A stretch of DNA of 64,000 nt, taken from JBIQKZ01 sp044464765. GTDB lineage: Bacteria > Pseudomonadota > Gammaproteobacteria > Burkholderiales > Burkholderiaceae_B. A program made the position numbers and the translations under genes. Of this stretch, positions 42,849 to 52,223 are shown piece by piece; the stretch's first letter is position 1; every line of letters starts with the position of its first letter. The DNA lies in NCBI GenBank assembly GCA_044464765.1, contig JBIQKZ010000001.1:62001-126000 (forward strand), given 5' to 3'. The notes under the pieces are model-generated. The model saw nothing but the letters and a program-made list of their open reading frames with translations, ran no database searches and was not told where the DNA came from.

Positions 42849-44459
42849 ATGGCACGATTGACCTCCCAGATATCAACGGCCAGCAACGCGTTTCAAAAGA
42901 ACCGGCAGGACATGCTTGCCTTACTGGAAACTGTCCGAGCGGCCGAGGCCCGCGTGCTGGCGCGTTCTGAGTCCCGCCGCCCGCAATTCGAAAAGCGCAA
43001 TCAACTTCACCCGCGTGATCGCGTGGCGCGTTTGCTTGACCTGGGCAGCCCCTTTCTCGAGTTCTCGACCCTGGCAGGCTTTGGCATGCACGGCGATGAT
43101 GGCGGCCAGAACGCATCGGGCGGGGCAACCATTACAGGCATGGGGATCGTAAGCGGCATCCGCTGTGTGGTGATTGCGCACGATAGCGGCATCAAAGGCG
43201 GCGCCATTACGCCGTTGGGTATGCGCAAGCAGTTGCGTGCACAAACGATTGCATTCGAAAACAAGTTGCCGGTCATCTACCTTGTGGAGTCGGCCGGCGG
43301 GAGCATGGCGCTTCAGGCGGATACATTCGTCGAGGGTGGCGGCATGTTCCGTAATCAGGCCAGGTTGTCCGCTGCCGGCATCCCCCAGATAAGCGTCGTG
43401 CATGGTTCTTCAACGGCGGGGGGAGCCTACCTTCCCGGCTTGTCCGACTACCTCATTATGGTGGAAGGGCGGGCAAAAATGTTTCTGGCCGGACCTCCGC
43501 TTCTGAAAGCGGCTACCGGTGAAGTGGCGACGGACGAGGAATTGGGCGGCGCCAGGATGCACGCCACGGTTTCGGGGGTGGCCGACTACATCGCCGCCAA
43601 CGACGAGAGCGCCATCGAACTGGCGCGGGACATCGTCCAGAACCTTGGCTGGCCGGCCGTTTCCGATACGCTGACCTACGACGAGCCATGCTTCGACGTC
43701 GACGAGCTCGCCGGGGTTGTGCCGGTGGATTTTCGCAAAGCCTACGACGTGCGGGAAGTGGTGGCTCGTCTGGTGGATGGCTCGAGGTTTCTGGAGTTCA
43801 AGGCGAATTATGGCCAGGCCACCGTCTGCGGCCAGGCCCACGTGATGGGGATGCCGGTTGCCATCATCGGCAATAACGGCCCTATCGACGCCGATGGCGC
43901 TTGCAAGGCGGCGCAATTCATCCAACTGATGTGCCAGATCGGCACACCCATTGTCTATCTGCAGAATATCACCGGCTATATGGTGGGCGTTCACGCGGAG
44001 CGGCAGGGGATTGTCAAGCATGGCGCCAAAATGATCCAGGCGGTCGCCAATGCCACGGTGCCGCAAATTACCTTGCATATCGGGGCCAGTTTCGGCGCCG
44101 GCCACTATGGCATGTGCGGCCGTGCGTTCGAGCCCCGTTTTGTGTTTGCCTGGCCCAACAACCGCCTTGCGGTCATGGGAGGCGAGCAGGCAGCCCGGGT
44201 CATGACGATTGTGGCGGAAGACCGCAGTGCGCGAGAGGGCATGGCGCCCGACCGCGCCAAGCTGGAACAGGCTGAACAGAAGCTCATCCGGCAATTCAAC
44301 GACGAATCGACCGCCCTGTTCGCCACGGCCAGGCTTTGGGACGACGGCATTGTAGACCCGCGGGACTCCCGCCGCGTTCTCGGCCTGTGCCTGGCGGTCT
44401 GCCGGGCGGAGCAAGACATAAAGACCAACTCAAACACTTTCGGTGTGGCAAGGCTATGA
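42849..44459 (+). CDS. Acyl-CoA carboxylase carboxyltransferase (beta) subunit, AtuC/LiuB class
   Basis: Transfers CO2 from carboxybiotin to an acyl-CoA; 536 residues with the two crotonase-like halves of the family. Conserved stretches are IYLVESAGGSM, GSSTAGGAYLPGLSDY, FLAGPPLLKAATGE in the first half and NNGPIDADGACKAAQFI and NITGYMVG in the second. It differs from textbook MccB/AtuC where they carry DSGGANLP and a Phe-rich stretch: here ESAGGSMALQADTFVEGGGM. Substrate is therefore open (geranyl-, methylcrotonyl- or another branched enoyl-CoA). Stop overlaps the next start (ATGA). Confidence 0.88.
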   Translation: MARLTSQISTASNAFQKNRQDMLALLETVRAAEARVLARSESRRPQFEKRNQLHPRDRVARLLDLGSPFLEFSTLAGFGMHGDDGGQNASGGATITGMGIVSGIRCVVIAHDSGIKGGAITPLGMRKQLRAQTIAFENKLPVIYLVESAGGSMALQADTFVEGGGMFRNQARLSAAGIPQISVVHGSSTAGGAYLPGLSDYLIMVEGRAKMFLAGPPLLKAATGEVATDEELGGARMHATVSGVADYIAANDESAIELARDIVQNLGWPAVSDTLTYDEPCFDVDELAGVVPVDFRKAYDVREVVARLVDGSRFLEFKANYGQATVCGQAHVMGMPVAIIGNNGPIDADGACKAAQFIQLMCQIGTPIVYLQNITGYMVGVHAERQGIVKHGAKMIQAVANATVPQITLHIGASFGAGHYGMCGRAFEPRFVFAWPNNRLAVMGGEQAARVMTIVAEDRSAREGMAPDRAKLEQAEQKLIRQFNDESTALFATARLWDDGIVDPRDSRRVLGLCLAVCRAEQDIKTNSNTFGVARL

Positions 44460-45619
44460 CGATATACACCAGCGATCATTTGGAATTACAGCGGTCCGCC
44501 CGCAAGCTGATCGAAGCGGAAATCAATCCTCATGTCGATCAATGGGAAGAGGAGGGGATGTTTCCGGCGCACGAGGTATTTCGCAAGTTTGGACAGCTCG
44601 GCCTCTTGGGGATCAGCAAGCCGACGGCGTTCGGCGGGCTGGAGCTTGACTACAGCTATGCGCTGGCGTTTGCCGAAGTCCTGGGCGAGATTCACTGCGG
44701 CGGGGTGCCGCTGGCCATAGGCGTCCAGACCGACATGTGCACGCCGGCGCTGGCCTTGCATGGCAGCGACGAACTACGCGAGCAGTTCCTTGCCCCGTCC
44801 ATCGCTGGTGAAATGGTGGGCTGCATCGGTGTTTCGGAACCTTCCGCCGGCTCCGATGTCAGCGGTATCAAAACCACGGCACGCAAAGATGGCGACGATT
44901 ATGTGATCGACGGCGGCAAGCTGTGGATTACGAATGGCGCCCAGGCCGATTGGATGTGCATGCTTGCCAATACCAGCGACGGTCCCGCCCACAAATCCAA
45001 GTCATTGATTGTCGTGCCGCTTTCATCACCAGGGGTTACGGTAGCGCGCAAGCTCGACAAGCTGGGCATGCGTTCCTCCGATACCGCGCAGATTTTCTTT
45101 GACTCGGTTCGCGTACCGCAACGTTATCGAATCGGCGAGGAGGGAATGGGTTTTCGCTACCAGATGCTGCAGTTTCAGGAAGAGCGCATGTGGTCGGCGG
45201 CCAGTGTATTGCGTCCTATGGACAAGGCAGTGGCCGACGCGATTGAATACACCGCGCAGCGCCGGGCATTTGGCAAACGAATTCTCGATAACCAGCATGT
45301 GCGTTTCAAATTGGCGGAACTGCAGTCCAAAATCGAAATGCTGCGCTCCCTTCTGTATCGTGCGGTGGGCGAATATACCAATGGCGTCGATGTGACGACG
45401 CTCGCCTCGATGGCCAAGCTGCAAAGCGGAAGATTGATCCGCGAAGTGTCCGACGCTTGTCTGCAATTCTATGGCGGCATGGGCTTCATGAACGAAACGC
45501 CGATCTCACGTCTGTATCGCGACGGACGGGTGGCCTCCATCGGCGGCGGAACCGACGAGATCATGCTGGAAATCATATCCAAGCGCCTGGGCATGCTTGA
45601 AAAGACGGGGAGCGCCTAG
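44456..45619 (+). CDS. Acyl-CoA dehydrogenase, AtuD (citronellyl-CoA dehydrogenase)-like
   Basis: 387 residues from ATG 44456. Features are SEPSAGSDVSGIKTTARK, LWITNGAQADWMCMLANT, RRAFGKRILDNQ and SIGGGTDEIMLEI with the catalytic glutamate position. The N-terminal INPHVDQWEEEGMFPAHEVF and the IHCGGVPLAIGVQTDM stretch recall AtuD of Pseudomonas, which dehydrogenates citronellyl-CoA. Open frame upstream belongs to the overlapped carboxyltransferase gene. Confidence 0.9.
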   Translation: MTIYTSDHLELQRSARKLIEAEINPHVDQWEEEGMFPAHEVFRKFGQLGLLGISKPTAFGGLELDYSYALAFAEVLGEIHCGGVPLAIGVQTDMCTPALALHGSDELREQFLAPSIAGEMVGCIGVSEPSAGSDVSGIKTTARKDGDDYVIDGGKLWITNGAQADWMCMLANTSDGPAHKSKSLIVVPLSSPGVTVARKLDKLGMRSSDTAQIFFDSVRVPQRYRIGEEGMGFRYQMLQFQEERMWSAASVLRPMDKAVADAIEYTAQRRAFGKRILDNQHVRFKLAELQSKIEMLRSLLYRAVGEYTNGVDVTTLASMAKLQSGRLIREVSDACLQFYGGMGFMNETPISRLYRDGRVASIGGGTDEIMLEIISKRLGMLEKTGSA

Positions 45620-45622
45620 GTG

Positions 45623-47647
45623 ATGCGGGAGCCCGAGATCAAGCTCATGGATGTCGTTGAAGCGCCGCGCTTCACCAGTCTCCTGATCGCGAATCGCGGC
45701 GAAATCGCGATGCGCATTATTCGAAGCGCCAAATCGTTGGGTTTGCGAACCGTGGCGGTGTATTCAGAAGCCGATGCGGACCTGCTGCATGTGCAAATGG
45801 CGGATCAGGCCATTTGTCTGGGCGCAGCGGCCGCTGGGGAGTCGTATCTGAACATCCCCAAGGTCATCGACGCGGCGTTGCTGTCTGGCGCACAAGCGGT
45901 CCATCCCGGTTACGGCTTCTTGTCGGAAAGCCCCGAGTTTGCCGCAGCGTGCCGCGAGGCGGGGCTGGTGTTCATAGGCCCCTCGGCGCAAGCAATCCGC
46001 GACATGGGCAACAAGGCAACCGCCAAACGCATTATGCTGGACAGCGAAGTGCCATGTATTCCGGGCTACGACGGCGGCGATCAAGGCGACGAGGCCATGG
46101 TGCGCGAAGCAAAGCGCATCGGTTATCCGGTCATGGTCAAGGCCATGGCGGGCGGTGGTGGAAAAGGCATGCGCCTGGTCGAATCGCCTGAACAATTGGC
46201 GGATGCCTTGCGCGGCGCGCGCTCAGAAGCCGAGAAATCGTTTGGCGATGGACGACTAATGCTCGAGAAGGCCGTCCTGAACGCTCGTCATATCGAAATC
46301 CAGGTGTTCGGCGACGAGGCCGGGAATTTCGTCTATCTGGGTGACCGCGATTGCTCGCTGCAACGGCGCCATCAGAAAGTCATTGAAGAAGCCCCCGCGC
46401 CCGGCTTGCCGGATGAACTGCGCCGGCGCATGGGCGATGCGGCGGTGCGCGCGGCACGGGCAGTGCGTTATCAGGGAGCCGGCACTGTCGAGTTCCTGCT
46501 TGCGGGCAACGGCGAGTTCTATTTCCTTGAAATGAATACGCGCTTGCAGGTTGAGCACCCGGTGACCGAATTGGTGACAGGGCAGGACCTAGTGGCCTGG
46601 CAGATCAATGTTGCGTTGGGAAGGCCGCTACCATTGGTTCAAGACAGCATCGTGCTTGCAGGCCACGCAATCGAGGCGCGTGTTTATGCCGAGGATCCTG
46701 CCACACGTTTCTTGCCGCAATCGGGTCGGCTTTCAATCTGGCAGCCTCCCAGTGGCGAGGGGATTCGAGTGGATCACGGCATTGCAGCCGGCGTGCAGGT
46801 TTCCACCCACTACGATCCCATGCTCGCCAAAGTCATTTCCTTTGGCGCCGACCGCGAGACGGCGCGTGTCCGTTTGCAGCGCGCCGTGGAAGATTTCGCC
46901 ATAGGCGGGATCCGCAGCAACCTGTTCTTCCTGCGGCAATGCCTGATCCACCCGGAGTTTGTCCGGGCGGGTTTCAACACCGGATTTCTAGAGCGATATA
47001 CCCCGGATCAAGACGGGTCCAAGACTCCCTCCCGCCCACTGATTGCGGCAGCGGCTGCTTTTTACTACCAGCGTAATCTGAGACAGATTGGTGCGTCCTT
47101 GCATGGCTGGCATAGCCGTTCGCCTATTGCTCAGCGTCTTGCCTTGTGCGCAGGCGACTGGGAGGGCGCCGTCACTGTGACTACGGATGCGCGTACGGCG
47201 GGCGGCCTTCGAATCGGGGACGACCAGGGTGAACAGTTCGTCAGGCTCATCACGGACGATAGCGCAGCCCGGGTCGAGGTGGATGGCATTCAGCGAACGC
47301 TGCATCACGCCTGGGTGGGCGATGCGCTGCACCTTGTCCACGAGGGGGTCTATTTCGCTCTCTCGCCACGGCAGGCAGATGACGATGAAGCACAGATGAG
47401 CGAAGGGACGGCCAGTCTCAAGGCGCCCATGCCCGCCGCCGTTGCAGCGGTAAATGTCACGCTTGGCGAGCGCGTCGAGGCGGGCCAGGTCGTCCTTATT
47501 CTCGAGGCAATGAAGATGGAACTGGAGCTGAATGCGCCTGTGTCGGGGCAGATCACTCAGTTGGATGTCAGTGTCGGCGCGCAAGTGGCAATGCACCAGT
47601 TATTGCTGGCGGTTACGGCGGAAAGCGAAGACGGTGCGGCAAACTAA
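45623..47647 (+). CDS. Acyl-CoA carboxylase biotin-containing (alpha) subunit, AtuF/LiuD class
   Basis: Biotin carboxylase plus biotin carrier, 674 residues. The biotin carboxylase domain starts FTSLLIANRGEIAMRII and holds the ATP-grasp MAGGGGKGMRLV and the NTRLQVEHPVTE motif. A linker of about 170 residues leads to the biotinyl domain, where K631 in EAMKMELE is the attachment site. Forms the holoenzyme with the 42849 carboxyltransferase. A GTG one codon earlier is possible. Confidence 0.94.
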   Translation: MREPEIKLMDVVEAPRFTSLLIANRGEIAMRIIRSAKSLGLRTVAVYSEADADLLHVQMADQAICLGAAAAGESYLNIPKVIDAALLSGAQAVHPGYGFLSESPEFAAACREAGLVFIGPSAQAIRDMGNKATAKRIMLDSEVPCIPGYDGGDQGDEAMVREAKRIGYPVMVKAMAGGGGKGMRLVESPEQLADALRGARSEAEKSFGDGRLMLEKAVLNARHIEIQVFGDEAGNFVYLGDRDCSLQRRHQKVIEEAPAPGLPDELRRRMGDAAVRAARAVRYQGAGTVEFLLAGNGEFYFLEMNTRLQVEHPVTELVTGQDLVAWQINVALGRPLPLVQDSIVLAGHAIEARVYAEDPATRFLPQSGRLSIWQPPSGEGIRVDHGIAAGVQVSTHYDPMLAKVISFGADRETARVRLQRAVEDFAIGGIRSNLFFLRQCLIHPEFVRAGFNTGFLERYTPDQDGSKTPSRPLIAAAAAFYYQRNLRQIGASLHGWHSRSPIAQRLALCAGDWEGAVTVTTDARTAGGLRIGDDQGEQFVRLITDDSAARVEVDGIQRTLHHAWVGDALHLVHEGVYFALSPRQADDDEAQMSEGTASLKAPMPAAVAAVNVTLGERVEAGQVVLILEAMKMELELNAPVSGQITQLDVSVGAQVAMHQLLLAVTAESEDGAAN

Positions 47648-47664
47648 AAAGGAGACGAACGAAA

Positions 47665-49515
47665 ATGGTTTCAATGCGAAAGATTGAGCTGGGCACGCGG
47701 GGCGATGTCGTAACGCGCATGGACGATGGCTCCCTGATCGTCAGTTGTCCGGAAGAGCTGAAAGCTTTTCCCGATAGCTACACCGAGCGGCTCGCCTACT
47801 GGGCGCGTGAAGCGCCCGATCGGCTGTTCCTGGCGCAGCGCAATGCCCAGGGAGAGTGGGACCGGGTCACCTATGGCCAGGCTTATGCGACGGTTCAGCG
47901 TCTTGCCCAGGCGCTGCTCGACCGGAAGCTGTCGCAGGATCGGCCTGTGGCCATACTGTCGGGCAATTCGATCGAACATGCTCTGATGGCATTGGCGGCC
48001 ATGCACGTGGGTGTCGTCGTCTCGCCAATTTCGGTGCCGTTTTCACTGCTTTCCCGCGATTATGTCAAGCTGCGCCACGTGCTTGAGCTGCTGCAGCCTG
48101 GCTTGGTCTTTGTCGATGTGCTGAAGCGATTCGAACCCGCCATCAAGGCGGCCCTGCCCGACAGCGTGGAAATCGTGTGTCTGGACGCCGACGGTGCATC
48201 CCTGAAGGCCACGCAGTATACGTCTCTGGCGGAAATAGCGGCCACGTCGGCAGTCGATGCGGCAGCGGCGCGGGTAACGGGCGACACCATCGCCAAGGTG
48301 CTGTTTACATCGGGTTCGTCGGCCTTGCCCAAGGGAGTCATCAATACACATCGCATGCTGTGCGCCAACCAGCAGATGGGAACCCAGGCCTGGCCGTTCC
48401 TGAACGCCGGGCCGCCAGTCTTGGTCGACTGGCTGCCATGGAACCATACCTTTGGCGGAAACTTCGTGTTCGGCGTGAACCTTTATCACGGCGGCTCGCT
48501 GTACATAGACGATGGCAAGCCGATGCCCGGCCAGCTCGAGAAGTCGCTGCGCAATCTACGCGAAATATCGCCGACCTTGTACTTTGGCGTACCCAAGATG
48601 TACGAGCTGCTGCTTTTGAGCATGGAGAAAGACCAGGCGCTTCGAGAGTCTTTCTTTGCCAGAATGCAGATGCTCTTCTATGCGGCAGCGGGCTTGCCCG
48701 AGGCCATCTGGTCAGGCTTGCGCCAGATGTCGATCGACACGCTCAATGAGCGCGTCTTTACAACGACGACCCTGGGCTCAACGGAAACAGGGCCGCTGGC
48801 GATTACGGCAAATTGGGATGCGGACCGGTCTAACGTATTGGGCCTGCCAGTGCCTGGCGTGCAGGTCAAGCTGGTCAAAGTGGGCCGCAAGCAGGAAATG
48901 CGGGTTAAAGGGCTGAACATCACGCCCGGTTACTGGCGTCAACCCGAGCTGACCGCCAAGGCGTTCGATGAAGATGGTTGGTACTGCATCGGCGATGCGG
49001 TCGACTTCCTGGATCCCGCCGATCCCTCCAAAGGCCTGGTGTTTGATGGACGGGTCGCCGAAGACTACAAGCTATCCACCGGTACGTGGGTGAATGCCGG
49101 GCCGTTGCGCTTCCAGGCATGCAGCGATTTTTCACCCCTGGTGCGCGATGTGCTGCCCGTCGGGCACGACCGTGATGAAGTGGGCTTGCTGATCTTTCCT
49201 GAGATTGAAATGTGTCGCCAGCTTGGCGGGTTGCCGCCGGAAGCGTCGGCTGCGGAGATTCTGGCGCACGACGTCGTTCGCGCAGAATTCCAGAAACGCC
49301 TGGACACCCTGGCGGCGCGAGGCACGTCAAGCGTCAATACGGTGACCAGAATCATGCTTATTGATGAGCCGCTGTCGGATGCGGAGCTAACGGACAAGAA
49401 CACGCTCAGTTTCAATGTCGTGCTCCAGAACCGGGCGGCCAACATCGCCGCGCTGTATGCGCAGGAGCGCGCGCCCCAGGCCCTTTATGCTAGAGAACGG
49501 ACGGTTGCCCCATGA
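47665..49515 (+). CDS. Acyl-CoA ligase, feruloyl-CoA synthetase-like AMP-binding enzyme
   Basis: Activates a carboxylic acid to its CoA thioester with ATP; 616 residues. The P-loop-like A3 motif is LFTSGSSALPKGVINTH (near 211-227); other marks are WLPWNHTFGG and GSTETGP. Length and the C-terminal LSDAELTDKNTLSFN resemble feruloyl-CoA synthetases of the AMP-forming family. By context it activates the growth acid of this cluster (role of AtuH). AAGGAG precedes the start. Overlaps the next gene by four bases. Confidence 0.87.
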   Translation: MVSMRKIELGTRGDVVTRMDDGSLIVSCPEELKAFPDSYTERLAYWAREAPDRLFLAQRNAQGEWDRVTYGQAYATVQRLAQALLDRKLSQDRPVAILSGNSIEHALMALAAMHVGVVVSPISVPFSLLSRDYVKLRHVLELLQPGLVFVDVLKRFEPAIKAALPDSVEIVCLDADGASLKATQYTSLAEIAATSAVDAAAARVTGDTIAKVLFTSGSSALPKGVINTHRMLCANQQMGTQAWPFLNAGPPVLVDWLPWNHTFGGNFVFGVNLYHGGSLYIDDGKPMPGQLEKSLRNLREISPTLYFGVPKMYELLLLSMEKDQALRESFFARMQMLFYAAAGLPEAIWSGLRQMSIDTLNERVFTTTTLGSTETGPLAITANWDADRSNVLGLPVPGVQVKLVKVGRKQEMRVKGLNITPGYWRQPELTAKAFDEDGWYCIGDAVDFLDPADPSKGLVFDGRVAEDYKLSTGTWVNAGPLRFQACSDFSPLVRDVLPVGHDRDEVGLLIFPEIEMCRQLGGLPPEASAAEILAHDVVRAEFQKRLDTLAARGTSSVNTVTRIMLIDEPLSDAELTDKNTLSFNVVLQNRAANIAALYAQERAPQALYARERTVAP

Positions 49516-50297
49516 CAGGAATGCAATTGCCTTCGGACGATCTGCTCATCGAGCAGCGAGGCCCCGTCCTATGGCTGACCATTAACAGGCCGGAGCGGCG
49601 CAACGCGATCAGCCCCGCCGTCATCGACGGCATCGATCGCGGGCTGGATCTGGCGCATGCTCAGGGCGACATCCGTTGTGTCGTTCTGACGGGTGTCGGG
49701 AACAAGGCGTTCTGCGCTGGAGGCGACCTGCAAACGTCCGACCCTTTCGTGATCGATCCTTCCAGTCCGTATGTTGCCGCTGCCAACCTTTTTCGAAAGG
49801 CTCGCCGATCGACGGTGCCGTTGATCGCCCGGGTGAACGGCGCTTGTTATGCCGGTGGAATGGGTCTGATGGCCATGTGCGATCTTGCCGTTGCCGCCGA
49901 TACCGCCACTTTTGCGCTGCCGGAAATCAAGGTGGGTGTTTTTCCTGCCCAGGTTCTGGGTGTGCTTCAACATCTTTTGCCCAGGCGCGTGCTGAACGAG
50001 ATGTGCCTCACCGGCGAAGCGATTTCAGCGCGGCAGGCCCTGGAGCTGCATCTGCTCAACGCTGTGGATGCCGATGTCGATACGGCGCTCGACGCGCTTG
50101 TCGACAAGTTGCTCAAAGGCTCGCCTGCCGCCATGCGGCGTGGCCTGTACACGCTGAAGGGCATGGAAAACATGCCATTCGAGGAGTCAATGTCATTTGC
50201 CGAGAGCCAGATCGCGCTGTTCGCCTTGACCGAAGATGCCAGGGAAGGCGTGAGCGCCTTCGCCGAAAAACGTAAACCCAACTGGCTTGATCGTTAG
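49512..50297 (+). CDS. Enoyl-CoA hydratase/isomerase family protein (AtuE-like)
   Basis: Crotonase-fold enzyme of 261 residues. Oxyanion-hole segments AFCAGGDL and ACYAGGMGLMAMC are intact, followed by ALPEIKVGVFP. It probably hydrates the carboxylated enoyl-CoA made by the carboxylase, as AtuE does for isohexenylglutaconyl-CoA. ATGA overlap with the ligase gene; the DUF1446 gene starts 9 bases later. Confidence 0.88.
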   Translation: MTGMQLPSDDLLIEQRGPVLWLTINRPERRNAISPAVIDGIDRGLDLAHAQGDIRCVVLTGVGNKAFCAGGDLQTSDPFVIDPSSPYVAAANLFRKARRSTVPLIARVNGACYAGGMGLMAMCDLAVAADTATFALPEIKVGVFPAQVLGVLQHLLPRRVLNEMCLTGEAISARQALELHLLNAVDADVDTALDALVDKLLKGSPAAMRRGLYTLKGMENMPFEESMSFAESQIALFALTEDAREGVSAFAEKRKPNWLDR

Positions 50298-50306
50298 GAG
50301 TTCGCC

Positions 50307-52142
50307 ATGACCAGAGAAACTGTCCGTATTGGCGGCGCATCGGGCTTTTGGGGGGATAGCCAGATCGCCATACCCCAACTGCTTGAGCGGGGCGAAGTGC
50401 AATTTCTTGTATTCGATTATCTCGCCGAGCTGACTATGTCGCTTCTTGCTGCGGCCCATAGTCGCAACCCCGAGTTCGGCTACGCCGCGGACTTTGTGGA
50501 ACAGCTCAAGCCGCACCTGGGGTCCATTCTTGACGGCGGCATCAAGGTGGTCAGTAATGCCGGAGGCGTCAACCCCGAAGGTTGCGCGGCCGCGCTACGA
50601 GCAATAGCCGCCGAGCTCGGCTACTCGCCGAAAATAGCCGTGGTCAAGGGCGACGACGTGTTGCCGCTTTTGCCTGAACTACGTCTCGCGGGCGTGAAAG
50701 AGTTTCACAGTGGCCGCGAAATGCCTCAGGAAATAACCACGGCGAACGCGTATTTGGGGGCAGTGCCGATCAAGCGGGCGCTGGATGCCGGCGCCGACAT
50801 CGTCATTACTGGACGTTGCGTCGATAGCGCGGTCACCCTGGGCGTGCTGATGCACTGCTTTTCGTGGTCGTCGTCCGATCTGGACAAGCTGGCCATGGGC
50901 AGCCTGGCCGGCCATCTTATTGAATGCGGTTGCCAGGCAACCGGCGGCTTGCATACGGATTGGAGCAAAGTGCCCGACTGGGCAAATATCGGCTATCCCA
51001 TCATCGAGGCGCGCGCAGACTCCAGTTTTGTGGTGACCAAGCCGGCGGGCACTGGCGGATTGGTGTATGTGCCGGCCATTGCCGAGCAGATGCTTTACGA
51101 GGTGGGGGATCCCGCGCGATACATACTGCCCGACGTGGTGTGCGACTTTACGGGCGTGCACCTTGTCCAGGAGGGCGAGAATCGCGTCGCGGTGTCAGGG
51201 GCGCGAGGCCTTCCGCCGACAAACACCTACAAAGTCTGTGCGACCTATCCGGATGGCTTCCGTGCAGTGGCGCAACTGACCATTGTCGGTTTTGAGGCCG
51301 CCGCCAAGGCCCGACGGACGGCCGAAGCGATTCTGGAGCGCACCCGTACGCTGTTTGCCCGCAAAGGCTTGGACGACTATACCGACACGTTGATCGAGAT
51401 ATTGGGCGATGAAACCAGCTATGGGCCGCATGCCAGTACGCACTGTATGCGCGATGCCGTGATGCGGCTCGCGGTCTCGCATTCCAGCAAAGAGGCTTTA
51501 CAGATATTTGCACGTGAAATCGCCCCGGCCGGCACGTCATGGTCGCCTGGGACAACGGGCGTGACGGGCCGCCCGTCGGTTTCCCGTGTCCTGAAGCAAT
51601 TTTCCTTTCTGCTGGATAAAGAGCGTGTGCCTGTGACCATCACCGTGGGCCAGACGGAACTGACCGATGTCATCGTTGACCACGATGCCGCGAACGTGGC
51701 TCAAGACATTCAGGCGGACGACGCACCAAAGGGCCACCGTTTGGCGTCGACCACTTCGGTCGAAGGCGCAACCCTTATTACCGTGCCGCTTATTGTCGCA
51801 GCGTATGCGAGAAGCGGCGACAAGGGGGACACGTGCAATATTGGCGTGATCGCAAGATCACCGCAATTGCTGCCTTACTTGGTGGAGCAGTTGGACGAGG
51901 AAAAGGTAAGGGTGTTCCTGTCCCATGTGGTCAAAGGGCGGGTAACCAGGTACGACGTGCCCGGAATACACGCCTTGAATTTTCTTTGCGAAGGAGCGTT
52001 GGGCGGCGGCGGCATGGCCTCGCTGCGCAACGATCCGTTTGGCAAAAGCATGGGGCAGATCCTGCTTTCCATGCCAGTAACCGTTCCCCAGGAGTTTCTG
52101 GATGAACTGGGAAGCGACATGGCCGGGTACGCGTGCGATTGA
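50307..52142 (+). CDS. Acyclic terpene utilisation AtuA family protein (DUF1446)
   Basis: 611 residues, starting with the family signature VRIGGASGFWGDSQIAIPQL. A second region YARSGDKGDTCNIGVIAR begins near 490, so both AtuA domains are fused here. The biochemical role of AtuA is not known to me; it is required for growth on citronellol or geraniol in Pseudomonas. Its presence is the main reason to compare this cluster with atu. Confidence 0.9.
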   Translation: MTRETVRIGGASGFWGDSQIAIPQLLERGEVQFLVFDYLAELTMSLLAAAHSRNPEFGYAADFVEQLKPHLGSILDGGIKVVSNAGGVNPEGCAAALRAIAAELGYSPKIAVVKGDDVLPLLPELRLAGVKEFHSGREMPQEITTANAYLGAVPIKRALDAGADIVITGRCVDSAVTLGVLMHCFSWSSSDLDKLAMGSLAGHLIECGCQATGGLHTDWSKVPDWANIGYPIIEARADSSFVVTKPAGTGGLVYVPAIAEQMLYEVGDPARYILPDVVCDFTGVHLVQEGENRVAVSGARGLPPTNTYKVCATYPDGFRAVAQLTIVGFEAAAKARRTAEAILERTRTLFARKGLDDYTDTLIEILGDETSYGPHASTHCMRDAVMRLAVSHSSKEALQIFAREIAPAGTSWSPGTTGVTGRPSVSRVLKQFSFLLDKERVPVTITVGQTELTDVIVDHDAANVAQDIQADDAPKGHRLASTTSVEGATLITVPLIVAAYARSGDKGDTCNIGVIARSPQLLPYLVEQLDEEKVRVFLSHVVKGRVTRYDVPGIHALNFLCEGALGGGGMASLRNDPFGKSMGQILLSMPVTVPQEFLDELGSDMAGYACD

Positions 52143-52223
52143 AAGTTCGCAAGGCAATCGAGCGTAGCCGGTGTGGGTTGTAGTACTTCATAACGCGGTT
52201 TTAAAACACTTTTGGAGCGAGAC